Assembly: GCA_016219545.1 (NCBI GenBank)
Contig: JACRMH010000063.1
Location: forward strand, 31,320 to 95,319
Source of the DNA: Chloroflexota bacterium
Lineage (GTDB): Bacteria > Chloroflexota > Anaerolineae > Anaerolineales > Villigracilaceae
DNA length: 64,000 nt
Direction of reading: 5' to 3'
Made by a program: the position numbers and the translations under genes. The notes beneath the pieces are model-generated. The model had not been told where the DNA came from and did no database searches. It saw nothing but the letters and a program-made list of their open reading frames with translations. Below, piece by piece: positions 33,183 through 41,449 of this stretch (the first letter of the stretch is position 1; every line of letters starts with the position of its first letter).

Positions 33183-34601
33183 CTATCTCTTCTTCACCAA
33201 TTCCTTCTCAGCCGCAGACATAATATCATCCAATTCTTTTTCCTGTTGCGGTTCGAGCGGAGTCACTTCATGTTCACGCAATATTTTTTCAGCGGCATCA
33301 ATTGCGTGATCCACCATTCCTTGCTTGCCATTTCTTTCCCACGCTTCCCATGAACTTCGCTCTGCGAACTTGGTCAACTGTACTTCACCGGCTTTGAGAT
33401 ATTTCATTGTATGTTTTTGTCCGAGAAAATTGCGCGAGCCGTCCATGATCCTGGCGATCATATCCACGCCGAGAGCTTCTTCGTCTGCGCTAAAGCCTTT
33501 TCTTAATCTCAGAACACTATAAGCCAATTCATTGTCGAGAACCATTTGCGCGTATGAACCCATCACGCCCGCTTCCATCTCGCCGATACCGGAGAGTTCG
33601 TCAGCGCCCGCGAGGGCAGGGATGGCCGCATTGAGTCCGCGTTCGAATCCATCCTGTGCATCAATGGTATGCGCGTTGGTGGAAAATCCATACACGTTGA
33701 CGGCGAAACCATAAGAATGTCCAAGTTGAACCGTGCCTGCCGAAGCGAGGGCTAATTCCACGCCGCCCCAAACGGATGCGCCCGTGCGCGGCTCCATCAT
33801 GGCGAGTCGTCCGCAATAGACGATGGGCAGGCCGGGATTCACTAATTGAGCAAGGATCACGACCGCCAGAGTCTCCGCATTTTGTTGAGCAATCGAGCCG
33901 CTGATGGTCATTGGGCTGGTCGCTCCGGCGGTGGGGCAGGGCAGCGCGCCAAAAGAAATTCCCGCCTTTGCGATCTCGATCACAGCTTCTGCTTCATGGT
34001 CGGGAATGGTCAGCGGCGAGACAGGTGACAGGGCGAGAGTCAAAACTTCTTTCGGGTCGCCGATCACTTCCGCCATCCTGACCGCGTACTTTGTCTCGGG
34101 TCCGAACTGCACGCCGGGTCCCTGCAAAGGCTTGGTCGTAAATGGCAGCGCGTGGCGGTACATTGCCAGCGACATCAACTCACCCGGCACATCCTGCGGC
34201 GTAAAAAATGGCGTAATGGTGTGACAGTTTTCCAGCGCATCCAGCAGACGCGTCGCGTCGCGTACATCCTGCATCTGGGCAATGCGGTGACCGCCTGTCT
34301 TTGCATCATAAATATCACGCGCACCGCCGAGGTTATGGAAATATAGATTTCCATCGCCGAGATTTTTTGTCACCCCGCCCCGCCCGCGGATCGAAACTTT
34401 CTTGCCCGCTTTCTTAATGCTGTCTTCCACCAATTCCGGCGGGAAATAAACGCGGTTGCCTTTGATCTTGCAGCCTGCACCGGTGAGAATTTCAAGGCTT
34501 GGCTTGTGAGTCCACACATAACCGACTTCGTTGAGAATGCGCAGTGTGGCATTATGCATCCCCTTCACTTCGTCATCGGATAAAAACTTTAATTGCGCCA
34601 T
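33183..34601 (-). CDS. MttB-family corrinoid methyltransferase (non-pyrrolysine), copy 3
   Basis: 472 residues, MttB (trimethylamine methyltransferase) fold over the full length. There is no in-frame amber codon, so it is of the MttB homologues without pyrrolysine, such as those for glycine betaine or carnitine. Motifs shared with its paralogues at 36592 and 38207: EVGYVWTHKPSLEILTGAG, LPCPTAGATSPMTISGSIAQ, QDGFERGLNAAIPALAGADE, FLGQKHTMKYLKAGEV. AGGAGA lies eight bases before the ATG. It would transfer a methyl group from a quaternary or tertiary amine to the corrinoid protein encoded at 39767. Confidence 0.88.
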   Translation of the reverse strand: MAQLKFLSDDEVKGMHNATLRILNEVGYVWTHKPSLEILTGAGCKIKGNRVYFPPELVEDSIKKAGKKVSIRGRGGVTKNLGDGNLYFHNLGGARDIYDAKTGGHRIAQMQDVRDATRLLDALENCHTITPFFTPQDVPGELMSLAMYRHALPFTTKPLQGPGVQFGPETKYAVRMAEVIGDPKEVLTLALSPVSPLTIPDHEAEAVIEIAKAGISFGALPCPTAGATSPMTISGSIAQQNAETLAVVILAQLVNPGLPIVYCGRLAMMEPRTGASVWGGVELALASAGTVQLGHSYGFAVNVYGFSTNAHTIDAQDGFERGLNAAIPALAGADELSGIGEMEAGVMGSYAQMVLDNELAYSVLRLRKGFSADEEALGVDMIARIMDGSRNFLGQKHTMKYLKAGEVQLTKFAERSSWEAWERNGKQGMVDHAIDAAEKILREHEVTPLEPQQEKELDDIMSAAEKELVKKR

Positions 34602-34624
34602 GAAAATCTTCTCCTATGGGTAGC

Positions 34625-34673
34625 GCGACATTTATGTCGCCGCCACCACTACAACGAGCGACATAAATGTCGC
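34625..34673. repeat. Two inverted copies of GCGACATAAATGTCGC
   Basis: A 16-base palindrome at 34625-34640 (GCGACATTTATGTCGC) and a second at 34658-34673 (GCGACATAAATGTCGC) are inverted with respect to each other and can pair either singly or together. Confidence 0.7.
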
Positions 34674-34674
34674 G

Positions 34675-36531
34675 TCACAATACTTTTATTAAAAACTCCA
34701 CACGCTTTATTTCAGAATCGATTACATTCTCGATCTTCAAAAAGGAATGACCTTCATCCTTATACAATAGCAACTCAACTTCTTTTCCAAGTTGAACGAG
34801 TTTATCACGCGCATCCAAAGAATCAGATGCCGGACAGCGCGGATCATTCCCGCCGCAGATCAATTGCACCGGCGCATTGACCTTGTCCAAATAAAAATAA
34901 GGCGAACGCTCCATCCATAATTGATGATTCTCTTCGGGGTCGCCCATGTTCTCGATGTTCCAATGCTGCAAATCTTCGCGCGAATTCTTATGGGATTTGA
35001 TCCAATTCAAGAAAGGTACAACTGCCGAGCCGCCCGCAAACAATTCAGGATACATCGTCATGCAGGTCATGGTCAAATAGCCGCCATGGCTTCGTCCGGT
35101 GACTGCAATTCTTTCAGCCCCGTTTTCAATTAAATATTTCGCGCCCGCCGCGCAATCATCCGTGTCCACGCCGCCCAGGTCGAATCGGCTGGCATTCTGC
35201 CACTTTTTTCCGTAGCCCGTTGAACCACGATAATTCGGTGCAAGCACTGTCCAGCCTTGCGATGCCAAATAACTCAAAGTTGGATTCCACGAAAACTGCA
35301 AATTCCAATTCGGTCCACCGTGAATATCGAGCACCGCACGCTTGCTGTCCTTTGCGCGATAGATCAGCGCAGGAATTTTTGTTCCATCTTTGCCTGTATA
35401 AGAAATTTCCTCAGGCGAAATAAATTTCGCATTACTGAATTCGTCCGGTAATGAATTTGTCAATTGCTGAAAAGAATCATCTTCGAGATTCATCGTCCAC
35501 AAGTCACATGGACGGCTTGGATCTTCATACAGAATTACAACGCCATCAGATGTGAACTGCGGAAAGGAATGGACTCCATCTCCGATCTTTTTCTCGCGGA
35601 TAGCATCGTTTCCTTTCTTAAACTGGAAGCTGGTCTTTGCTCCGTCCGAATGAATCCACCCGATGATGTTTTCGCTCCGCGACCATGCAGGTTGAGTGTC
35701 ATCCCCAGCGGATTCGTTGACCCAGGTAACTTCCTGAGTCTCCACGCTGAGTAATCCAATATCATGCCATTCCCCGTTTTCGCCAGAGAAGGCAAGAAAT
35801 TTAGAATCAGGTGACCAGGCCGGATGCTGTGCATTCAATTTCAATTCCGTAGTAGGAACCTTCATCGCTTTGCCTTTGCCTCCCTTGCGCGGACGATTGA
35901 TCGGCATCACATGAATGCTTCTATCACTCGCCGTTGACTCGGCTTCAATAGTGATCCACTGCCCATCCGGCGACCAGACCGCATCCCAACAGGGATGGAA
36001 GACATTCTTGATCATGCGTCCTTCCGTCCCATCCACAGGCAGGAGGTGCAATGCAAATTGTCCATGCTTGTCTGAAAGCACGGCCAGCATCTTGCCGTCC
36101 GGCGACCATGAGAAGTTTGGCTGATGTGCGTAAGCGATGCGGGGCGTAAGGTCTTTGGAAGTATTGGTGATTAGATCGTGAAGAACAATGTGATAAGACT
36201 CACTTCCATCAGGGTCTAATGCGTATGCGAGTTGTGTGCCATCGGGGGAAAAGCGTGGAGAGAATTTTGCACCGTCTATCTTTTCCGTCACACCTGCACT
36301 GGCGTGCGGCGCAAGTGTTGCGAGCGAGTGTACTTCGAGCGAAGCAATCTCGTCACTGTGTTGGGGGTTGCTTCGTCGGGAAGAATGCCCTCCTCGCAAC
36401 GACATATTATATAGTTCCCACTTCCCCGTTTTATTCCACGAAAAAACCAACCTCTGCCCATCGGGTGAGATGTCATACTTTAATCCGCTATCAACATTGG
36501 GGACGCGCAGGAGTTCGGAGAGATTTAGCAT
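34675..36531 (-). CDS. S9-family (prolyl oligopeptidase-type) serine peptidase
   Basis: 618 residues. The first 380 form a TolB/WD40-like propeller (repeats with FSPDGTQLAY, WSPDGKMLAVLS, WSPDGQW). The C-terminal alpha/beta hydrolase has the nucleophile in TGRSHGGYLTMT, Asp in CGGNDPRCP and His in KDEGHSFLKIE. Residues about 45-79 (SLRGGHSSRRSNPQ...APHASAG) are encoded by an inserted repeat element (see 36291-36405) and break no frame. Family members release or cleave short peptides; within the MttB cluster the role is unknown. Confidence 0.88.
   Translation of the reverse strand: MLNLSELLRVPNVDSGLKYDISPDGQRLVFSWNKTGKWELYNMSLRGGHSSRRSNPQHSDEIASLEVHSLATLAPHASAGVTEKIDGAKFSPRFSPDGTQLAYALDPDGSESYHIVLHDLITNTSKDLTPRIAYAHQPNFSWSPDGKMLAVLSDKHGQFALHLLPVDGTEGRMIKNVFHPCWDAVWSPDGQWITIEAESTASDRSIHVMPINRPRKGGKGKAMKVPTTELKLNAQHPAWSPDSKFLAFSGENGEWHDIGLLSVETQEVTWVNESAGDDTQPAWSRSENIIGWIHSDGAKTSFQFKKGNDAIREKKIGDGVHSFPQFTSDGVVILYEDPSRPCDLWTMNLEDDSFQQLTNSLPDEFSNAKFISPEEISYTGKDGTKIPALIYRAKDSKRAVLDIHGGPNWNLQFSWNPTLSYLASQGWTVLAPNYRGSTGYGKKWQNASRFDLGGVDTDDCAAGAKYLIENGAERIAVTGRSHGGYLTMTCMTMYPELFAGGSAVVPFLNWIKSHKNSREDLQHWNIENMGDPEENHQLWMERSPYFYLDKVNAPVQLICGGNDPRCPASDSLDARDKLVQLGKEVELLLYKDEGHSFLKIENVIDSEIKRVEFLIKVL
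36291..36405. repeat. Repeat element inside the peptidase gene
   Basis: 36291-36317 is identical, in reverse complement, to 47160-47186, and 36387-36405 matches 38102-38120 and 41225-41243. The element keeps the reading frame of the S9 peptidase and adds about 35 residues. Confidence 0.75.
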
Positions 36532-36541
36532 ATTTAACCTC

Positions 36542-36569
36542 GTAGGTCACGTCTTAGACGTGACCTACA
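36542..36569. repeat. Hairpin between S9 peptidase and MttB copy 2
   Basis: GTAGGTCACGTC, loop TTA, GACGTGACCTAC: a perfect 12-bp stem of the GTAGGGGCGAC repeat class. Confidence 0.65.
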
Positions 36570-36591
36570 TTGATTAGCGAGATTCAAACTG

Positions 36592-38067
36592 TTACGCTGG
36601 TTGAAAATCTTCTAAGATGGGCAAGGACTCGATGCCGGCTTGTTTGGCAAGGTCAAGCACAAAGGCGTGGAGTTGACTCTCTTGGGCAGGATCCAACTCA
36701 GGTCGACGATAAGAAGCGAGAAGTTTATTCACGCGGACCTTTGCGCGGTCGAATGTATCCAGCGAGCCGCCTTCCTTCCATCCGCGCATCGAGTTGCGGT
36801 CAATAATAGCGCTGGGCATGTTCTGCTCTTTTTGGAATAACTGCATCGTGATCCTTTGTTTCAGGAAATCGCCGCCTTTGAAGTTGACACCTTCATAAAA
36901 ACCGGTGGCCAATGTCTCGGTATGGATCTTCATGCCTTGCAACATGCGTTGTGCCATCGCGACGCCTTCCGCATCAATAACAAGTTTTTCGGCGGAGTGA
37001 CAAAGCAGAAAGTCCAACATGCCGGAGCCGGAGATCATGTTGATGCCGCTCAATGCGCCGATCATGGCGGTGATGCCGCTTTCAAGTCCGGCTTGCATGT
37101 CGAGGCGTTTGGAATCGGTCGCGCCCATGTAGGCGTGTGTTGGCATACCGAGTGACTTGCCAACCTGCGCATAGGATGAATCGATCATAGCGGTTTCAAC
37201 GGCGCCCATCGGCGTGCCGCCTTTGCGCATGTCGAAGATAGCGGGAGCGCCGCCCCAGACGATGGGGGAGCCTGCTTTTGCCAACTGGTGAATAGTGATC
37301 CCCGCGAGACATTCGGCCGCGTGTTGTGTGACCGCACCGATCAAAGTGACCGGCGCCGCCGCCCCTGCGAGAGGCATCGACACGATTTCAGCAGGCATGC
37401 CCGCGCGCGCCAATGCCATCAAATTCCCAGCCCCGAAGTTTGACCAGATCAATGGGGGCGATGGACAAACATCGAATACTGCACGAGGCTTCGAGCGTAA
37501 TTTATCCGCTCCGCCAGACATGATAGCGACCATGTCAATCATGTGCTGTATATTCTTGTTGCTGAATGCGCCTGTGACGATGGCTTTCTTTGAATAAAGC
37601 AAAACAAGATACAGGCGGTATAGATCGTGGATCTCTTTTGGAACATCATGACATACCACCGCAGTGGACTGCGCGTCATATTGCGGAAGTTGTTCCGCCA
37701 CTTTAAGCAGGCGGATGAGGTCTGCTGACTCGGCAGTTTTTTGTTCGAGCGTATCGGGGTCCAGCACGCTGATGCCGGAAGAGCCCGGGTCAAATTGGAC
37801 CGTGTCGCCGCCATATTCAACCGCGAGGTTGCCGTCATAGTCAAAGAGTTGAAATTTCTTCGGGACGGTTTGAAGCGCGGCTTTTGCAATTTGCGCGGGG
37901 ATGTGGACCACCATGGTCTCTTCATCCACTTGCGCGCCGGCATCTGCAAGAAGTTTGCGCGCTTCCTCGTTTTGTACTTTGATGCCGGGCTTAAGCAATA
38001 GTTGATAAGCCTCGTCAAGGATGCGTTCGATCAGGTCATCTGTAAGCAGGGATAACTTTGGTTGCAT
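36592..38067 (-). CDS. MttB-family corrinoid methyltransferase (non-pyrrolysine), copy 2
   Basis: 491 residues, full MttB fold with no amber codon. Motifs: LLADAGAQVDEETMVVHIP, QFDPGSSGISVLDPDT, MPLAGAAAPVTLIGAVTQ, QAGLESGITAMIGALSGIN and EQNMPSAIIDRNS. It is clearly diverged from copies 1 and 3 and may accept a different methylated substrate. GAGGTG lies four bases before the ATG. Confidence 0.88.
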   Translation of the reverse strand: MQPKLSLLTDDLIERILDEAYQLLLKPGIKVQNEEARKLLADAGAQVDEETMVVHIPAQIAKAALQTVPKKFQLFDYDGNLAVEYGGDTVQFDPGSSGISVLDPDTLEQKTAESADLIRLLKVAEQLPQYDAQSTAVVCHDVPKEIHDLYRLYLVLLYSKKAIVTGAFSNKNIQHMIDMVAIMSGGADKLRSKPRAVFDVCPSPPLIWSNFGAGNLMALARAGMPAEIVSMPLAGAAAPVTLIGAVTQHAAECLAGITIHQLAKAGSPIVWGGAPAIFDMRKGGTPMGAVETAMIDSSYAQVGKSLGMPTHAYMGATDSKRLDMQAGLESGITAMIGALSGINMISGSGMLDFLLCHSAEKLVIDAEGVAMAQRMLQGMKIHTETLATGFYEGVNFKGGDFLKQRITMQLFQKEQNMPSAIIDRNSMRGWKEGGSLDTFDRAKVRVNKLLASYRRPELDPAQESQLHAFVLDLAKQAGIESLPILEDFQPA

Positions 38068-38101
38068 GGGTCACCTCTAATTTTCAAAAATCGCTATAGA
38101 C

Positions 38102-38198
38102 ATGTCGTTGCGAGGAGGGCACTTGCTCTTTCCGACGAAGCAATCTCATATTATTAGGAGACTGCTTCGGCAAGAACAAGAACTCCTCGCAGCGACAT
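38102..38198. repeat. CGTTGCGAGGAGGGC inverted-repeat element (copy)
   Basis: ATGTCGTTGCGAGGAGGGC opens the element; CCTCGCAGCGACATGAT ends it in inverted orientation, with GACGAAGCAATCTC in the middle. Same family as 36291-36405 and 41225-41371. Confidence 0.7.
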
Positions 38199-38206
38199 GA
38201 TGAGAA

Positions 38207-39658
38207 CTATTTTTCAACCGACTTGATAATTCGATCCAGTTCCAAACTCATCTTTTCATCCAATGGGTCGGGCTGATGTTCTTTTAATATCTTGCGAGCC
38301 TTGGTCACTGCCCAGTCGCGTGCATCATCTTTCTTGGTTTCCCATTCAGAGTATGGACGGCGATCCATGAATTGGGGCATGAATAATTCGCGCATGTGTT
38401 TGCGGGTATGTTTTTGGCCGAGGTAGTGACTGCCGGGACCGACTGCCGCGATGGTATCGAGCGCCAGTGTTTCGTCATTAACTTCGATGCCTTGCATCAT
38501 TTTGTGAATGATGGAGAATATTTCGCAGTCCATCATCATCTCGGCAAATGACCAGATGCGGCTGCCGTGCAGGAATCCGCAACCAAGGAGCATATCGGAC
38601 ATGACAATGCTTGCCATAAAGGTCGAGAGACTTCCTTCAAGACCGGCCTGCCAGTTCGGTTCTTTCGCGCCGGTTGCGAATGATCCCATCGAAAGCGGAA
38701 TGTTGTAAAAGTCCGCGAGGATGTTGGTTGCCGCGCCAAAGAGAAAATCTTCTGGCCCGCCGCCTGTGTAGGAACCATTGCGAAGGTCAGATGCGGTTTG
38801 CGCCGCCGCGTAAAAGACAGGTGCGCCGGGAAAAGCTAGTTGTAAAAGGGCAGTCCCTGCAATTACTTCTGCATTGCCTACAGCCAAGTCTCCAGCCATG
38901 GTGATGGGACCTGTAGTAGCGCAGGCTGCCATCGTCATGAATCCGGTTGGGATTCCGGCCTCTGCGGCCAGTAGCGCGGCATCCAAACTTCCGCCGTCGT
39001 GACCAAGCGGGGGAGCGGTGCATTGCATCAGAGAGAGGATCGGACGCTCGCGGAGTTTATCCTTTCCGCCAACAATCGCGGCCGCCATTTCAATTGCGGC
39101 TTTGGCTTCTTCCACGTTGTACACGGATTCAGTCTGCACATGTTTGGTGGAATTCTCCCAAACGGCTTTCAATTCGTGCAGTCCGCGCGCTTCCACGGGA
39201 GTATCCTGCGCGGAGACAGACACCCAATGGAAGGCAACTTCCTCCGTGGCATCTGCCACCCGCGCAATGTCGCGGACATCCTGCAAACAGGATGTGCGTT
39301 TTACGCCTGTGTGAATGTCAATGACTTCCACGCCGCAGCCGTCGGTTCCAAGGTTGACATGATTTCCGTCAAGATATAAATCCTGCTGAGGGTCACGCGC
39401 CGCGAGTTTGTAAGCGGGCGGCGCTTTCTTCAATGCATCTTCAATGATCTGCGGTTTGACGCGCACGATCTTCTTTTCATGGTCCACTTCCGCGCCGTTG
39501 GCTTCCCAAATCTCCAATGCACGCTTGGATGGAAATCTCACGCCGACCTTTTCAATGATCTGCAAAGTAGCGTTGTGAATCTTCTGAACATCTTCTTTGG
39601 TCAGCACTTCCAGTTTTAATTTTGGATCGCTGATCGTCTTTATATTTTTAGAAGTCAA
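38207..39658 (-). CDS. MttB-family corrinoid methyltransferase (non-pyrrolysine), copy 1
   Basis: 483 residues from a TTG start with GGAGGG five bases upstream. Motifs: EKVGVRFPSKRALEIWEANG, LGTDGCGVEVIDIHTG, MTMAACATTGPITMAGDLAV, WQAGLEGSLSTFMASIVMS, YLGQKHTRKHMRELFMPQF. No amber codon. It directly follows the corrinoid protein gene and is the most likely partner of it. Confidence 0.88.
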   Translation of the reverse strand: MTSKNIKTISDPKLKLEVLTKEDVQKIHNATLQIIEKVGVRFPSKRALEIWEANGAEVDHEKKIVRVKPQIIEDALKKAPPAYKLAARDPQQDLYLDGNHVNLGTDGCGVEVIDIHTGVKRTSCLQDVRDIARVADATEEVAFHWVSVSAQDTPVEARGLHELKAVWENSTKHVQTESVYNVEEAKAAIEMAAAIVGGKDKLRERPILSLMQCTAPPLGHDGGSLDAALLAAEAGIPTGFMTMAACATTGPITMAGDLAVGNAEVIAGTALLQLAFPGAPVFYAAAQTASDLRNGSYTGGGPEDFLFGAATNILADFYNIPLSMGSFATGAKEPNWQAGLEGSLSTFMASIVMSDMLLGCGFLHGSRIWSFAEMMMDCEIFSIIHKMMQGIEVNDETLALDTIAAVGPGSHYLGQKHTRKHMRELFMPQFMDRRPYSEWETKKDDARDWAVTKARKILKEHQPDPLDEKMSLELDRIIKSVEK

Positions 39659-39696
39659 GGAAACCCTCCCGAGGTTTTGCCTCTTTCATGATTATT

Positions 39697-39750
39697 AACA
39701 ACAAAGGGACACAAGGAAAAAATACTGTTCCTCTGTGCCCCTTCGCGGCT
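39697..39750. repeat. Diverged CCACAAAGG-type inverted repeat
   Basis: ACAAAGGGACACAAGG, an A/T loop, then CCTCTGTGCCCCTTCG between the corrinoid protein and MttB copy 1 genes. Imperfect stem. Confidence 0.4.
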
Positions 39751-39766
39751 CAGGTCCTATTTGTCT

Positions 39767-40417
39767 CTACTCTTTGCCGACCAATTCCTTCGCGATCTTC
39801 ACTGCACCGATCGCATCTTCTGAATAGCCGTCAGCTTTGATCTTTTTAACCCAGTCCTGGGTAATAGGCGCGCCGCCAACCATCACTTTAATACGCGGGC
39901 GCAAGCCTTCCTTATCCAACTCTTCGATCACTTCGCGCTGACGGACCATGGTGGTGGTCAATAAAGCGCTCATACCGATAATGTCTGCATTGATCTCCAA
40001 GGCCTTGCCGATGATCTTATCTGCGGATTGGTCCACGCCCAGGTCAACGACTTCAAAACCGGAGGCGCTCAACATCGTGCCGACGAGGGTCTTGCCGATC
40101 TCGTGAATGTCACCTTCGACGGTGGCAAGCACAACCTTACCCATCATTTCGCGCGCTTCGCCGAGTTTGAGAAGTTCCGGCTCCAGCACGGCAATTGCAG
40201 ATTTCATCGCCTCGCCCGCCATCACCAGTTCCGGCAGGAAGGCTTCACCTAAACCAAATTGATCGCCGATATAAGTCACACCGACCACGAACCCCTTTGT
40301 AATGGCTTCCAATGGATGGATATTCAGCTCAATGGATTTCTTTGCCAACTCGGTTGAAATATCCGAGTCCCCGTCAATGATGCTTTGTGCCATTTCCTTA
40401 AACAATTCTTCTGACAT
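39767..40417 (-). CDS. Methyltransferase corrinoid protein (MtbC/MttC-like)
   Basis: 216 residues. The N-terminal helical cap has LAKKSIELNIHPLEAITKGF; the B12-binding domain has GDIHEIGKTLVGTML (DxHxxG, His as lower cobalt ligand), VVDLGVDQSADKI, MSALLTTTMV and KVMVGGAPI. It carries the methyl group from MttB-type enzymes to the methyl-tetrahydrofolate methyltransferase. AGGAGG precedes the ATG. It lies nine bases after the GntR gene. Confidence 0.93.
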   Translation of the reverse strand: MSEELFKEMAQSIIDGDSDISTELAKKSIELNIHPLEAITKGFVVGVTYIGDQFGLGEAFLPELVMAGEAMKSAIAVLEPELLKLGEAREMMGKVVLATVEGDIHEIGKTLVGTMLSASGFEVVDLGVDQSADKIIGKALEINADIIGMSALLTTTMVRQREVIEELDKEGLRPRIKVMVGGAPITQDWVKKIKADGYSEDAIGAVKIAKELVGKE

Positions 40418-40425
40418 ACTGCCTC

Positions 40426-41169
40426 CTATTTTATTTTTTTGATCAATGATGAAACTTGCTTTTCTTTTTCTCTCAACAATTCCGAAGGGATGTTAAGGTA
40501 TTCTTCCAGCCACCTGCCGGAATCCAGAACATGCGCAATGGATTTTTGTACGGCTTTATCCGCATCGCCATTAATAAGCGCGTCCATAATGGCGGTGTGT
40601 TCTTCATAAGTTTGCATTACGGTCCCTGCGAGAAGGTCAGGGTTGCGGTAGACCGCTTCATACAATAACCAGTCGGGGAAGGCATTTGCGACAACCGCAT
40701 ACACTTTGGCAAGCAGGTTATTACCCGATGCCTCGGCGATGGAGGAGTGAAATTCACGGCTCAATTCCCGCTCCTGCGGCATCTCGTTCAATGCCACATG
40801 CTTTTGCATTTCATCCATTATTTTTTCGAGTTTTGAAATTTGCCCGGGGGTAATATGCAGAGCCGCTTCACGCGCGGTAATGGCTTCGAGGATCAGCCTT
40901 AAGCCGTAGGCATCCGCCACATCTTTGGCAGACATTTCCCGCACGCGCACGCCGCGATACGCCACGCGCTCGGCAAGTCCCGCCGCCACGAGCAGGTCCA
41001 GCGCCTCGCGGACGGGGGTCATGCTCACGCCCATCTGCGTGGCAATGTCCTCCTGGCGCAGCCAATCACCGGGTCCGTATTTGCCCGCGATAATGTGCCG
41101 ATGAAGCACATCGTAGATTTCTTCCTTCAGGGGTTTGTGGGTAAGTTCTTTTTCCATTGTTGTCGCCAT
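40426..41169 (-). CDS. GntR-family regulator with FCD domain
   Basis: 247 residues. The N-terminal winged helix is EEIYDVLHRHIIAGKYGPGDWLRQEDIATQMGVSMTPVREALD (in part: IATQMGVSMTPVREALDLL). The FCD ligand domain has ELSREFHSSIAEASGN and EHTAIMDALINGDADKA, with metal or acid ligands. It is first in the minus-strand MttB cluster, so it probably controls the cluster in response to an organic acid or a methylated amine. The ATG is eight bases after a -10 box. Confidence 0.92.
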   Translation of the reverse strand: MATTMEKELTHKPLKEEIYDVLHRHIIAGKYGPGDWLRQEDIATQMGVSMTPVREALDLLVAAGLAERVAYRGVRVREMSAKDVADAYGLRLILEAITAREAALHITPGQISKLEKIMDEMQKHVALNEMPQERELSREFHSSIAEASGNNLLAKVYAVVANAFPDWLLYEAVYRNPDLLAGTVMQTYEEHTAIMDALINGDADKAVQKSIAHVLDSGRWLEEYLNIPSELLREKEKQVSSLIKKIK

Positions 41170-41177
41170 GATTGTAT

Positions 41178-41183
41178 ATTATA
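41178..41183 (-). promoter_or_regulatory. -10 box of the MttB cluster, leaderless start
   Basis: The minus strand reads TATAAT, eight bases before the GntR ATG at 41169. The surrounding TATATTATATATAATTTAT is nearly pure A/T and could also hold the regulator operator. Confidence 0.55.
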
Positions 41184-41224
41184 TATAATTTATGCGATAT
41201 TCGGAAGTGTTTTTGCCCACGAAA

Positions 41225-41371
41225 ATGTCGTTGCGAGGAGGGCTCTCCCTGGCACCGCCCGCCAGGGCAGGTGTGCTCTTTCCGACGACACTTGCGCCGT
41301 ACGCCAGTGCTGTGAGCAATCCCCTGATACTTGGGAGGTTGCTTCGGGCTAACGCCCTCGCAACGACATGC
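41225..41371. repeat. CGTTGCGAGGAGGGC inverted-repeat element (copy)
   Basis: ATGTCGTTGCGAGGAGGGC at 41225-41243 and GCCCTCGCAACGACATG at the other end. It contains a CACTTGCGCCGTACGCCAGT copy at 41289-41310. The rest of 41170-41449 holds only the -10 boxes listed. Confidence 0.7.
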
Positions 41372-41413
41372 TGATAATCCTGATATTCTTCTCCATGAAC
41401 CACCCTAACAGTA

Positions 41414-41419
41414 TATAAT
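41414..41419 (+). promoter_or_regulatory. -10 box TATAAT before gene at 41450
   Basis: GTATATAATTC is a consensus -10 hexamer 31 bases before the TTG start at 41450. Confidence 0.45.
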
Positions 41420-41449
41420 TCAAAAAATCTCTCGAAACTTCACCAGCCT

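Noticed and set aside
33183..39658. Pyrrolysine-containing MttB
   Set aside because: All three MttB frames are full length with no in-frame TAG, so they are the non-pyrrolysine type.
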